A stretch of 64,000 bases of DNA from NCBI RefSeq assembly GCF_024807945.1, contig NZ_JANUFD010000011.1, positions 186,001 to 250,000 of the forward strand. The letters are read 5' to 3'. Under the pieces are notes generated by a model. The model ran no database searches. It was given only the letters and a program-made list of their open reading frames with translations, and was not told the origin of the DNA. Positions 32,295 to 41,136 of the stretch are shown piece after piece. The translations under genes and the position numbers were made by a program. This DNA comes from Pseudomonas sp. JUb42. Its GTDB lineage: Bacteria > Pseudomonadota > Gammaproteobacteria > Pseudomonadales > Pseudomonadaceae. Position 1 is the first letter of the stretch; the number at the start of each line of letters is the position of its first letter.

Positions 32295-34886
32295 ATGCCA
32301 TCTGCGACACCCGCCATCCGCAAAACCCTCCATACCGATCTGCATGCCTTTGCCCTGTCAGTGCTGACCGTGGCCATGCTTGGTGCGACGCTGTATACCA
32401 GCGGTGCCCTGGCCGCTACCCCCGGTGAAAGCGCCCCACGCAGCGTCGGTACTTATCCCTTCGCCATCGCCCAGCAGCCCCTGGTCTCAGCCCTGAACGA
32501 ATTCAGCCGCATCACCGGTTGGCAGGTGGGCGTTTCCGCTGATCTGGCCAAGGACGTGGTCTCCCCCGGCGCCATTGGCACCCTGCCTGCCGACAAGGCC
32601 CTGGATAAACTGCTGGCTGGCAGTCACCTGGGCTATCGCAACCTGGGCAACAACAATGTCGTGCTGGAAAAGCGCAGCAGCGGCGCCCTGGCCCTTGAGC
32701 AGATCACTGTCAGTGCCACTCGTCAGGCTCAGGAAGTGGCGACCGTGCCCAGCAGCGTCAGCGTGCATGACAGCGCCGAGCTGGACCGCCTGAACGTCAA
32801 TAACATTCGCGATCTGGTGCGCTACGAACCGGGCATCTCGGTCGGCGGCGCCGGCCAGCGTGCCGGCACCACCGGCTACAACATTCGCGGCATCGACGGC
32901 GATCGCATTCTGACCCAGGTCGATGGCGTCGAAGTGCCCGACAGTTTCTTCACCGGCCCCTACGCCAACACCCACCGCAACTACGTCGACCCGGAAATCG
33001 TCAAGCGCGTGGAAATCCTCCGCGGCCCGGCGTCGGCGTTGTATGGCAGCAGCGCCATCGGCGGCGCGGTCAGCTATTACACCCTTGATCCCGATGACAT
33101 CATCAAGCCCGGCAAGGATGTCGGCGCGCGCCTCAAGACCGGCTACAGCTCCGCCGACGAAAGCTGGCTGACCTCGGCCACCGTCGCCGGACGCACCGGC
33201 CAGTTCGATGGCCTGCTGCACCTGAGCCAGCGCAACGGTCACGAGACCGAATCCTACGGCAGCAACAACGGCACCGGCCTGCAACGCACCGAAGCCAACC
33301 CGGAGGACGTACGCACCACCAACGTGCTGGCCAAACTGGGCTGGGACTACGCCGACGACGCGCGCCTGGGCCTGACCTACGAGAAGTACAAGGACGACCG
33401 CTCCACCAACCAGAAAAGCGCCATCGGCGGCCCGTACAACAACGGCAGCCCCCTGGGCATGTACACCTCGCGCACCGGCAACGACGTGATCACCCGCGAA
33501 CGCTTTGGCGTGGAAAACAAGTTTGCCCTCGACAGCCTGCTGGTGGACAACGTCAAGTGGAGCCTCAACTACCAGACCGCCAAGACCGAGCAGGAAACCC
33601 TCGAGCGTTATTTCCCGTTCTCCCGGGATGTGTGGCGTAACCGCGAAGCCTCCTACCAGGAAAAACAATGGATCCTGGATGTGCAACTGGACAAGGCCTT
33701 CCAGATCGCCGACACCGATCACCTGCTGACTTACGGCACCACCCTCAAACGCCAGGAAACCACCGGCCTGCGCCAGGGCAGCGGCGTCTGCGCAAGGATC
33801 TTCGGCAGTTGCCGCGCCGTCGGCGCCGACAGCCCCAGCGACCGTCTTGTTCGCTCCAGCGACTTCCCGGACCCGATCACCACCAGCTACGCCCTGTTCG
33901 CTCAGGATGAAATCCGCTGGAACGACTGGACCTTCCTGCCTGCGCTGCGCTACGACTACACCCGCCTGAATCCGGAGATCACCCAGGAATTCCTCAATAC
34001 CGTAGCCCTGAGCAATTCCAGCCAGGTCGATGGCAAGGACAAGACCTGGCATCGCCTGTCGCCCAAGTTCGGCCTGACTTACGCGATCACCGACCAGTAC
34101 ACCTGGTACGGTCAGTACGCCGAGGGCTTCCGTACCCCTTCAGCCAAGGCCCTCTACGGGCGCTTCGAAAACCTCGGTTCGGGCTACGTGGTCGAACCCA
34201 ACTCGAACCTGGAACCGGAGAAGAGCAAGAGCTACGAGACCGGCCTGCGTGGGCGTTTCGACTCGGGCTCCTTTGATGTCGCGTTGTTCTATAACAAATA
34301 CCGCGATTTCATCAACGAAGACGCCATCACCCCCGGCTACACCCAGACAGTGTTCCAGTCCAACAACATCAAGCACGCCACCATCAAGGGCGCCGAGGTC
34401 AAGGGCCGCCTGAACCTCGACGTCTTCGGCGCACCCCAGGGTCTCTACAGCCTGGGTTCTCTGGCCTATGCCTACGGCCGCAACGATGACAGCGGCGAGC
34501 CGATCAACAGCGTCAACCCGCTGACCGGCGTGCTCGGCCTGGGCTACGAGCAGGACAACTACGGCGGCCTGCTGAGCTGGACCCTGGTCAAGCGCAAGGA
34601 CCGTGTCGACGACACCAACTTCCATACCCCGGACGGTGTTTCCACCTCCAGCCAGTTCAAAACGCCGGGCTATGGCGTGCTCGACCTGAGCGGCTTCTAC
34701 AAGGTCACCAACGACGTCACGGTCAACGCTGGCCTGTACAACCTCACCGACAAGAAATACTGGCGCTGGGACGACATCCGCGGCTACGACGGCGTCGGCG
34801 AGGCAGGCGTAACCGCCCCGGCCAACCTAGACCGCCTGACCCAGCCGGGTCGCAACTTTGCCATCAATGTGGTCTGGGATATCTGA
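32295..34886 (+). CDS. TonB-dependent heme receptor with N-terminal signalling domain (HxuA-like)
   Basis: An 863-residue outer-membrane transducer. The signal peptide ends near GALA|ATPGE (residue 40). A secretin/TonB N-terminal signalling domain spans about 54-125 (FAIAQQPLVSALNEFSRITG). The TonB box is ITVSAT at 137-142 and the plug begins about 150 with VEILRGPASALYGSSAIGG. The barrel belongs to the hemoglobin/heme receptor family, with the FRAP/NPNL landmark pair present as FRTP (612-615) and NSNL (636-639). No histidine lies between these, unlike HemR. With the preceding sigma and anti-sigma genes it resembles the P. aeruginosa Hxu system. GGGAG ahead of the ATG supports the start. Confidence 0.9.
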   Translation: MPSATPAIRKTLHTDLHAFALSVLTVAMLGATLYTSGALAATPGESAPRSVGTYPFAIAQQPLVSALNEFSRITGWQVGVSADLAKDVVSPGAIGTLPADKALDKLLAGSHLGYRNLGNNNVVLEKRSSGALALEQITVSATRQAQEVATVPSSVSVHDSAELDRLNVNNIRDLVRYEPGISVGGAGQRAGTTGYNIRGIDGDRILTQVDGVEVPDSFFTGPYANTHRNYVDPEIVKRVEILRGPASALYGSSAIGGAVSYYTLDPDDIIKPGKDVGARLKTGYSSADESWLTSATVAGRTGQFDGLLHLSQRNGHETESYGSNNGTGLQRTEANPEDVRTTNVLAKLGWDYADDARLGLTYEKYKDDRSTNQKSAIGGPYNNGSPLGMYTSRTGNDVITRERFGVENKFALDSLLVDNVKWSLNYQTAKTEQETLERYFPFSRDVWRNREASYQEKQWILDVQLDKAFQIADTDHLLTYGTTLKRQETTGLRQGSGVCARIFGSCRAVGADSPSDRLVRSSDFPDPITTSYALFAQDEIRWNDWTFLPALRYDYTRLNPEITQEFLNTVALSNSSQVDGKDKTWHRLSPKFGLTYAITDQYTWYGQYAEGFRTPSAKALYGRFENLGSGYVVEPNSNLEPEKSKSYETGLRGRFDSGSFDVALFYNKYRDFINEDAITPGYTQTVFQSNNIKHATIKGAEVKGRLNLDVFGAPQGLYSLGSLAYAYGRNDDSGEPINSVNPLTGVLGLGYEQDNYGGLLSWTLVKRKDRVDDTNFHTPDGVSTSSQFKTPGYGVLDLSGFYKVTNDVTVNAGLYNLTDKKYWRWDDIRGYDGVGEAGVTAPANLDRLTQPGRNFAINVVWDI

Positions 34887-34954
34887 CCCAATATCTGCGC
34901 CGCCCGTTTCTGCGTAGACGGGCGGCGACGTTTTAATTCGATCAGGAAGACATC

Positions 34955-35551
34955 ATGAACACCCCCTCCAACCGTCCCACCCTGCGCTCGCAACGCCTGA
35001 ACCAGATCACCCAGGTGCCCCACGAAAAGCTCGACCGTGCCGTCAAGGCCAACGCCCCGTTCGAAACCCTGGCCAGCTACACGCGCTTTGTCGTTGCCCA
35101 GTACCTGTTTCAGAACGAACTCAAGGCGCTGTACACCGATCCGGCGCTGATCGAGGTATTCCCTGATCTGGCCCAGCGTTGCCGCGCCGAACAGGCCCTG
35201 GCCGATCTCGCCGACCTCGACACCGAGGTGCCACCACCCGCCCCCGGCGCCCTGCACAACCCGAGCAAGGCCCAGGCCATGGGCTGGCTGTTCGTCTCCG
35301 AAGGCTCGAAACTCGGTGCGGCGTTCCTGATCAAGCGCGCCGTGGCCCTGAACCTCAGTGACAGCTTCGGCGCCCGCCATCTGGGCGAACCGGCCGGCGG
35401 CCGTGCCGAGGGCTGGAAGTCCTTTACCCGCACCCTCGACGCACTGCAGTTCAGCGCCGAAGAAGAGGCCGACGCCGACCTCGGCGCCCTGCAGGCCTTT
35501 GAGCGTTTCAACGAGCTGTTGGATATTGCCTACGCGGCTGAATCAGCCTGA
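34955..35551 (+). CDS. hemO: Bacterial heme oxygenase (PigA/HemO type)
   Basis: A 198-residue cytoplasmic heme oxygenase that opens imported heme to biliverdin, CO and iron. Proximal heme ligand is H23 in QVPHEKLDRAV. The distal helix is GWLFVSEGSKLGAAFL (110-125), with the conserved glycine/serine. The overall sequence closely follows P. aeruginosa PigA in length and motifs (LRSQRLN, SYTRFVVAQYLFQ, FGARHL, GWKSF). N16 and F113 match PigA N19 and F117; PigA K132 appears to be R128 here. AGGAAG precedes the ATG. It lies 68 bp after the receptor gene and so belongs to the same heme-use unit. Confidence 0.93.
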   Translation: MNTPSNRPTLRSQRLNQITQVPHEKLDRAVKANAPFETLASYTRFVVAQYLFQNELKALYTDPALIEVFPDLAQRCRAEQALADLADLDTEVPPPAPGALHNPSKAQAMGWLFVSEGSKLGAAFLIKRAVALNLSDSFGARHLGEPAGGRAEGWKSFTRTLDALQFSAEEEADADLGALQAFERFNELLDIAYAAESA

Positions 35552-35606
35552 GCTGTTAAGCTAGCCAGGCCCCCAACTCACTGATTGATTTGCACCGCAA
35601 ACGACC

Positions 35607-36002
35607 ATGACCTGCAAACCGCCCGGAACCCCACTGTCGCGCTTTCTGTTCGCAATCCTCGCTTATGTCAGCCTGGGGATCGGGCTGGTGGCCATTGTCG
35701 TGCCCGGTCTGCCGACCACCGAATTCATCCTGCTGGCTGCCTGGGCCGCGACCCGCAGCTCGCCGCGTCTGAGCGCCTGGCTGGAAAGCCACCGCCTGTT
35801 CGGGCCAATCCTGTACAACTGGCGCAACGGCAAACTCATCGCCCGCCGCGCCAAGATCAGCGCCACCATCAGCATGCTGATCTGCGCCGTGCTGATGCTC
35901 AGCCTGCTCAAACATGCCTGGCCGATGTACCTGGCGCTGACGGGGATGGGCATGGGCAATCTGTGGATATGGTCAAGGCCGGAGCCTGCGCCGCAGGTCT
36001 GA
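35607..36002 (+). CDS. YbaN-like DUF454 inner-membrane protein
   Basis: A 131-residue membrane protein. The family signature is GLVAIVVPGLPTTEFILLAAWAA in the first hairpin, followed by SSPRLSAWLESHRLFGPIL and the basic segment NGKLIARRAKI. Two more TM helices close the protein, giving about four in all. Function is unknown. It starts 55 bp after hemO on the same strand, and DUF454 genes recur beside heme genes in pseudomonads as far as I recall, so a role linked to heme or iron is possible but not shown. The ribosome binding site is weak. Confidence 0.82.
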   Translation: MTCKPPGTPLSRFLFAILAYVSLGIGLVAIVVPGLPTTEFILLAAWAATRSSPRLSAWLESHRLFGPILYNWRNGKLIARRAKISATISMLICAVLMLSLLKHAWPMYLALTGMGMGNLWIWSRPEPAPQV

Positions 36003-36027
36003 CGCACAATTAGATTGGAATGAACAT

Positions 36028-36120
36028 TGTGGGAGCGAGGCTTGCCCGCGAAGGCGATTTTTCAATTTCTCAAATGGGTCGGATGCACCGGCCCTTTCGC
36101 GGGCAAGCCTCGCTCCCACA
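36028..36120. repeat. REP palindrome pair, GAGGCTTGCCCGCG class
   Basis: TGTGGGAGCGAGGCTTGCCC at 36028 and its inverse ending CCTCGCTCCCACA at 36120, between the DUF454 gene and the arcD promoter. Confidence 0.9.
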
Positions 36121-36197
36121 GACCGTGAGAGCCAGCAGGTCAGGATGCGACATTTCCTGTCACATCTGTTCCCCGCACCATTAAATCGCCCATAGTA

Positions 36198-36211
36198 CTG
36201 ATCTGCATCAG
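36198..36211 (+). promoter_or_regulatory. ANR/FNR-type box upstream of arcD
   Basis: CTGATCTGCATCAG is a perfect dyad close to the FNR/ANR consensus TTGAT-N4-ATCAA. Its centre is 65 bp before the arcD ATG, which suits activation from about -41.5 with a start near 36246. ANR activation of arcDABC under low oxygen is established in P. aeruginosa. Confidence 0.75.
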
Positions 36212-36269
36212 CAGAATCAGATACCCCCCACCCTAGCCTGTCTCCATCTTCCCAGGATGGAGCAGTGCC

Positions 36270-37697
36270 ATGTCCGCTACCCCCGGCAAACTCAAACTCG
36301 GTGCGCTGGTCGCACTGGTCGTCGGTTCAATGATCGGTGGCGGGATTTTCTCTCTGCCGCAGAACATGGCGGCCAGTGCCGGTGTCGGCGCCATTCTCAT
36401 CGGTTGGGCCATCACCGCCGTCGGCATGCTGACCCTGGCCTTCGTCTTCCAGACCCTGGCCAATCGCAAACCTGATCTGGATGGCGGCGTCTATGTCTAC
36501 GCCAAGGCCGGTTTCGGCGACTACATGGGCTTCTCGTCGGCCTGGGGCTACTGGATCAGCGCCTGGCTGGGCAACGTCGGTTACTTCGTGCTGCTGTTCA
36601 GCACCCTGGGTTATTTCTTCCCGGTATTCGGCGAGGGCAATACCGTCGCCGCCATCATCGGCTCGTCGGTATTGCTGTGGGCCGTGCACTTCCTGGTGCT
36701 GCGCGGTATCCGTGAGGCGGCGTTCATCAATCTGGTGACCACCGTCGCCAAGATCGTGCCCCTGCTGCTGTTCGTGCTGATTGCCCTGTTCGCCTTCAAG
36801 CTGGACATATTCAGCGCGGATATCTGGGGCAGCGGCAACGCCAATCTGGGCAGCGTGATGAACCAGATGCGCAACATGATGCTGGTCACCGTTTGGGTAT
36901 TCATCGGCATTGAAGGCGCGAGCATCTTCTCGGCCCGCGCAGAAAAACGCTCGGATGTCGGCAAGGCCACCATCCTCGGCTTCGTCACCGTGCTGTTGCT
37001 GCTGGTCCTGGTCAACGTGCTGTCCCTGGGCATCATGACCCAGCCGGAACTGGCAAAACTGCCTAACCCGTCCATGGCCGCCGTGCTGGAACATGTGGTC
37101 GGCCACTGGGGCGCGGTGCTGATCAGCATCGGCCTGATCGTCTCCCTGCTCGGAGCGCTGCTGTCGTGGGTGCTGCTGTGTGCGGAAATCCTCTTTGCCG
37201 CCGCCCGCGATCACACCATGCCGGCCTTCCTGCGCAAGGAAAACGCCAATCACGTCCCGGCCAACGCCCTGTGGCTGACCAATGCCATGGTCCAGCTGTT
37301 CCTGATCATTACCCTGTTCTCGGCAAGCACTTACCTGTCGCTGATCTACCTGGCGACCTCGATGATTCTGGTGCCTTACCTGTGGTCGGCGGCCTACGCC
37401 CTGCTGCTGGCGGTGCGTGGCGAGACCTACGAAAACGCCCTGGGCGAGCGCAGGAAAGACCTGATCATCGCTGGCATCTCCCTCACCTATGCGATCTGGC
37501 TGCTCTATGCCGGTGGCCTCAAGTACCTGCTGCTCTCGGCCCTGCTCTACGCACCGGGAGCAATCCTGTTCGCCAAGGCCCGCTTTGAAACCGGCAAACC
37601 GGTCTTCACCGCCGTGGAAAAACTGATTTTCGTGGCCGTGGTCATCGGCGCGCTGATCGCTGCCTACAGCCTGTACTCGGGCTTTCTGAGCCTCTGA
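36270..37697 (+). CDS. arcD: Arginine/ornithine antiporter
   Basis: A 475-residue APC-superfamily antiporter with about 12 TM helices. It exchanges external arginine for ornithine and feeds the arginine deiminase pathway. The N-terminal APC signature is VGSMIGGGIFSLPQNMA, followed by DLDGGVYVYAKAGFGDYMGF. FIGIEGASIFSARAEKR in the middle matches the basic amino-acid/polyamine antiporter group. GGAG lies seven bases before the ATG. It is the first gene of arcDABC, with arcA 24 bp downstream and an ANR-type box upstream. Confidence 0.95.
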   Translation: MSATPGKLKLGALVALVVGSMIGGGIFSLPQNMAASAGVGAILIGWAITAVGMLTLAFVFQTLANRKPDLDGGVYVYAKAGFGDYMGFSSAWGYWISAWLGNVGYFVLLFSTLGYFFPVFGEGNTVAAIIGSSVLLWAVHFLVLRGIREAAFINLVTTVAKIVPLLLFVLIALFAFKLDIFSADIWGSGNANLGSVMNQMRNMMLVTVWVFIGIEGASIFSARAEKRSDVGKATILGFVTVLLLLVLVNVLSLGIMTQPELAKLPNPSMAAVLEHVVGHWGAVLISIGLIVSLLGALLSWVLLCAEILFAAARDHTMPAFLRKENANHVPANALWLTNAMVQLFLIITLFSASTYLSLIYLATSMILVPYLWSAAYALLLAVRGETYENALGERRKDLIIAGISLTYAIWLLYAGGLKYLLLSALLYAPGAILFAKARFETGKPVFTAVEKLIFVAVVIGALIAAYSLYSGFLSL

Positions 37698-37721
37698 TTC
37701 TTGTCATTGAAGGAAACGGAT

Positions 37722-38978
37722 ATGTCTTCGGATAACGTCAAATTGGGCGTCCACTCGGAAGTGGGCAAACTGCGCAAGGTCATGGTCTGCTCCCCCGGCC
37801 TGGCCCATCAGCGCCTGACCCCGAACAACTGCGACGAACTGCTGTTCGACGATGTGCTGTGGGTCAACCAGGCCAAACGCGATCACTTCGACTTCGTTAC
37901 CAAGATGCGCGAACGCAATATCGAAGTGCTGGAAATGCACAACCTGCTGACCGATATCGTCGCCATTCCCGAAGCCCTGGAGTGGATCATCGAGCGCAAG
38001 ATCACCGCCAATCAAATCGGCGTCGGCCTGATCCATGAAGTCGCCAGTTGGCTGCGCAGCCTGGAACCACGCAAGTGCGCGGAGTACCTGATCGGCGGTG
38101 TATCGGCGGACGATCTGCCGAGCAGTTTCGGCGGCAAGACTATCGAAATCTTCCGTGACTTCCTCGGTCATTCCAGCTTCATTCTGCCGCCGCTGCCCAA
38201 CACCCAATTCACCCGCGACACCACCTGCTGGATCTACGGCGGCGTCACGCTCAACCCGATGTACTGGCCCGCTCGGCGCCAGGAAACCCTGCTGGCCAGC
38301 GCCATCTATAAATTCCATCCGCAGTTCGCCCAGGCCGATTTCCAGGTCTGGTACGGCGACCCGGATCAGGATCACGGCAGCGCAACCCTGGAAGGCGGCG
38401 ACGTCATGCCCCTGGGCAACGGCATCGTGCTGATCGGCATGGGCGAGCGCACCTCCCATCAGGCCATCGGCCAACTGGCGCGCAACCTGTTCAAGCACAA
38501 CGCCGTAGAGCGAGTGATCGTCGCCGGTCTGCCCAAGTCCCGCTCCGCCATGCACCTGGACACCGTATTCAGCTTCTGCGACCGCGACCTGGTGACCGTC
38601 TTCCCGGAAGTGGTCAGCCAGATCGTCGCCTTCAGCCTGCGCCCGGACGACAGCCAGCCCAGCGGCATCGATATCCGCCGCGAAGAAGGCAGCTTCCTGG
38701 AAACCGTGGCCAAGGCCCTCAACCTCAAGACCCTGCGCATCGTCGAGACCGGCGGCAACAGCTTCGCCGCCGAGCGCGAGCAATGGGACGACGGCAATAA
38801 CGTGGTGGCTCTGGAGCCCGGCGTGGTCATCGGTTACGACCGCAATACCTACACCAACACCCTGCTGCGCAAGGCCGGGGTGGAAGTCATCACCATCAGC
38901 GCCAGCGAACTGGGACGCGGACGCGGCGGCGGTCATTGCATGACCTGCCCGATCACCCGCGACGCCGTCGACTACTAA
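37722..38978 (+). CDS. arcA: Arginine deiminase
   Basis: A 418-residue enzyme hydrolysing arginine to citrulline and ammonia. The guanidino-group-modifying fold is clear: VHSEVGKLRKVMVCSPG at the N-terminus, NTQFTRDTTCWIYGGVTL with active-site residues, LEGGDVMPLGNG, MHLDTVFSFCDRD with the catalytic His, and GRGGGHCMTCPITRD, whose catalytic Cys is C406, as in P. aeruginosa. The ATG at 37722 follows AAGGAA by eight bases. It is the second gene of the ATP-forming anaerobic arginine pathway. Confidence 0.97.
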   Translation: MSSDNVKLGVHSEVGKLRKVMVCSPGLAHQRLTPNNCDELLFDDVLWVNQAKRDHFDFVTKMRERNIEVLEMHNLLTDIVAIPEALEWIIERKITANQIGVGLIHEVASWLRSLEPRKCAEYLIGGVSADDLPSSFGGKTIEIFRDFLGHSSFILPPLPNTQFTRDTTCWIYGGVTLNPMYWPARRQETLLASAIYKFHPQFAQADFQVWYGDPDQDHGSATLEGGDVMPLGNGIVLIGMGERTSHQAIGQLARNLFKHNAVERVIVAGLPKSRSAMHLDTVFSFCDRDLVTVFPEVVSQIVAFSLRPDDSQPSGIDIRREEGSFLETVAKALNLKTLRIVETGGNSFAAEREQWDDGNNVVALEPGVVIGYDRNTYTNTLLRKAGVEVITISASELGRGRGGGHCMTCPITRDAVDY

Positions 38979-38991
38979 GAGGAATACGATC

Positions 38992-40002
38992 ATGGCTTTC
39001 AATATGCGCAACCGCAGCCTGCTGAGCTTGATGCACCACAGCAACCGCGAACTGCATTACCTGCTCGACCTGTCCCGGGACCTCAAGCGCGCCAAGTACA
39101 CCGGCACCGAACAGCAGCACCTCAAGGGCAAGAACATCGCGCTGATCTTCGAAAAGACCTCGACCCGCACCCGCTGCGCCTTCGAAGTTGCCGCCCATGA
39201 TCAGGGTGCCCACGTCACCTACATCGACCCGGTGTCGTCGCAGATCGGCCACAAGGAAAGCATGAAGGACACCGCCCGGGTGCTGGGGCGCATGTTCGAC
39301 GCCATCGAATACCGTGGCTTCGAGCAGGAAATCGTCGAAGAACTGGCGAAATTCGCCGGAGTGCCAGTATTCAACGGCCTGACCGCCGAATTCCACCCGA
39401 CCCAAATGATCGCCGACACCATGACCATGCGCGAGCACAGCGACAAGCCGCTGCACGACATCAGCTACGCCTACCTGGGCGACGCCCGCTACAACATGGG
39501 CAACTCGCTGCTGATGATCGGTGCCAAGCTGGGCATGGACGTACGTATCGGCGCGCCCAAGGCCCTGTGGCCGAGCGAAGAATTCATCGCCCAGTGCCGT
39601 GGCTTTGCCCAAGAGAGCGGCGCACGCATCACCCTGACCGAAGACCCGAAAGTTGCCGTCAAGGGTGTGGACTTTATCCACACCGACGTCTGGGTCTCCA
39701 TGGGCGAACCGGTGGAGGCCTGGGACGAGCGCATCGAGCAGTTGCTGCCGTACCAGGTCAACGCACAGATGATGAAGGCCGCAGAAAATCCGCGAGTCAA
39801 ATTCATGCACTGCCTGCCCGCCTTTCATAATAGCGAAACCAAGGTCGGCAAAGACATCGCCAGCCGCTATCCGCATCTGGCCAATGGCGTGGAAGTGACC
39901 GAAGAAGTCTTCGAATCGCCGGCCAACATTGCCTTTGAACAGGCGGAAAACCGCATGCATACCATCAAGGCGATTCTGGTGGCGGCGTTGGCCGATATCT
40001 GA
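38992..40002 (+). CDS. arcB: Catabolic ornithine carbamoyltransferase
   Basis: A 336-residue enzyme that phosphorolyses citrulline to ornithine and carbamoyl phosphate. The carbamoyl-phosphate loop is STRTR (57-61) in EKTSTRTRCAFEV. The FHPTQMIADTMTM and DARYNMGNSLL segments and the ornithine-site HCLPAF follow. Length and N-terminus MAFNMRNRSLLSL match the catabolic ArcB rather than the shorter anabolic ArgF. It follows arcA by 13 bp. Confidence 0.96.
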   Translation: MAFNMRNRSLLSLMHHSNRELHYLLDLSRDLKRAKYTGTEQQHLKGKNIALIFEKTSTRTRCAFEVAAHDQGAHVTYIDPVSSQIGHKESMKDTARVLGRMFDAIEYRGFEQEIVEELAKFAGVPVFNGLTAEFHPTQMIADTMTMREHSDKPLHDISYAYLGDARYNMGNSLLMIGAKLGMDVRIGAPKALWPSEEFIAQCRGFAQESGARITLTEDPKVAVKGVDFIHTDVWVSMGEPVEAWDERIEQLLPYQVNAQMMKAAENPRVKFMHCLPAFHNSETKVGKDIASRYPHLANGVEVTEEVFESPANIAFEQAENRMHTIKAILVAALADI

Positions 40003-40012
40003 GCCCGACATC

Positions 40013-40099
40013 TGTAGGAGCGAGGCTTGCCCGCGAACCGGACTACGCGCAATAGCAGGTAAACCGCAGTGATTCCTTCGCGGGCAAGCCTCGCTCCAA
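40013..40099. repeat. REP palindrome pair inside the arc operon
   Basis: TGTAGGAGCGAGGCTTGCCC at 40013 and an inverse copy ending GCCTCGCTCCAAC at 40099 occupy most of the arcB-arcC gap. Intra-operon REPs can alter the relative stability of the upstream message. Confidence 0.88.
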
Positions 40100-40132
40100 C
40101 GGCGTCTGAATTTCAATCATCAAGGAGCTGAT

Positions 40133-41062
40133 ATGCGATTCGTCGTAGCCTTGGGCGGCAATGCCCTGCTTCGCCGTGGCGAGCCCATGACCGCCGACAA
40201 CCAGCGCGCCAATATCCGCGTCGCCACCGAACAGATCGCCCGCATCGTCGACGGTAATCAACTGGTCATCGCCCACGGCAACGGCCCGCAAGTCGGCCTG
40301 CTGTCCTTGCAGGCAGCGGCCTACACGCCGGTTTCGCCCTATCCGCTGGATGTGCTGGGCGCCGAAACCGAGGGCATGATCGGTTATATGATCGAGCAGG
40401 AACTGGGCAACCTGCTGCCGGTGGAGAAACCCTTCGCCACTCTGCTGACCCAGGTCGAAGTCGATGCCAACGACCCGGCCTTCGAACATCCGAGCAAACC
40501 CATCGGCCCGGTCTACAGCCGCGAAGAAGCCGAGCGTCTGGCCAAAGAAAAAGGCTGGGCCATCGCGCCGGACGGCGAGTATTTCCGCCGCGTAGTCGCC
40601 AGCCCCCGGCCCCGGCGCATTTTCGAGATACGCCCGATCCAGTGGCTGCTGGAAAAAGACGTCATCGTGATCTGTGCCGGCGGCGGCGGCATTCCGACGA
40701 TGTACGCAGCGGACGGCAGCCTGCGCGGTATCGAGGCGGTGATCGATAAAGATCTGTGCTCGGCACTGCTGGCCGAGCAACTGAGCAGCGATTTATTGGT
40801 CATCGCCACGGACGTCGCGGCGGCCTGTATCGACTGGGGCAAGCCGACGCAGAAATCCATCGCCCACGCCCACCCCGATGCGCTGGAAAAACTCGGCTTT
40901 GCCGCCGGCTCCATGGGCCCCAAGGTGCAAGCTGCTTGCGAGTTCGCCCGCAATACCGGCAAGGTAGCAGTGATCGGCGCACTGGCGGATATCGAAGAGA
41001 TCGTTGCAGGCCGCGCCGGAACACGCATCAGCACGGCGAGTCATGGCATAGCGTACCGTTGA
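40133..41062 (+). CDS. arcC: Carbamate kinase
   Basis: A 309-residue amino-acid-kinase-fold enzyme making ATP from carbamoyl phosphate and ADP, the energy-yielding step of the deiminase pathway. Landmarks are VVALGGNALLRRGEPM, VIAHGNGPQVGLLSLQ, VICAGGGGIPT and the C-terminal GSMGPKVQAACEFA. AAGGAG precedes the ATG. The gene is separated from arcB by a REP pair but remains in operon orientation. Confidence 0.96.
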   Translation: MRFVVALGGNALLRRGEPMTADNQRANIRVATEQIARIVDGNQLVIAHGNGPQVGLLSLQAAAYTPVSPYPLDVLGAETEGMIGYMIEQELGNLLPVEKPFATLLTQVEVDANDPAFEHPSKPIGPVYSREEAERLAKEKGWAIAPDGEYFRRVVASPRPRRIFEIRPIQWLLEKDVIVICAGGGGIPTMYAADGSLRGIEAVIDKDLCSALLAEQLSSDLLVIATDVAAACIDWGKPTQKSIAHAHPDALEKLGFAAGSMGPKVQAACEFARNTGKVAVIGALADIEEIVAGRAGTRISTASHGIAYR

Positions 41063-41136
41063 GCGCACGCCCTGAACCCCTGTCGCGGGCTCAAGGTCTC
41101 TATTTTTCACACCACCTATCTCCGGGGAATCACGTC

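Noticed and set aside
32487..34052. 521-codon minus-strand open frame opposite the heme receptor
   Set aside because: Antisense shadow: Gly/Ala/Val-rich, no domain, and the plus-strand receptor is unambiguous.
35585..36013. Alternative 142-codon frame overlapping the DUF454 gene
   Set aside because: A +1-type frame rich in Arg/Pro/Gln; the overlapping frame carries the real DUF454 signature and membrane helices.
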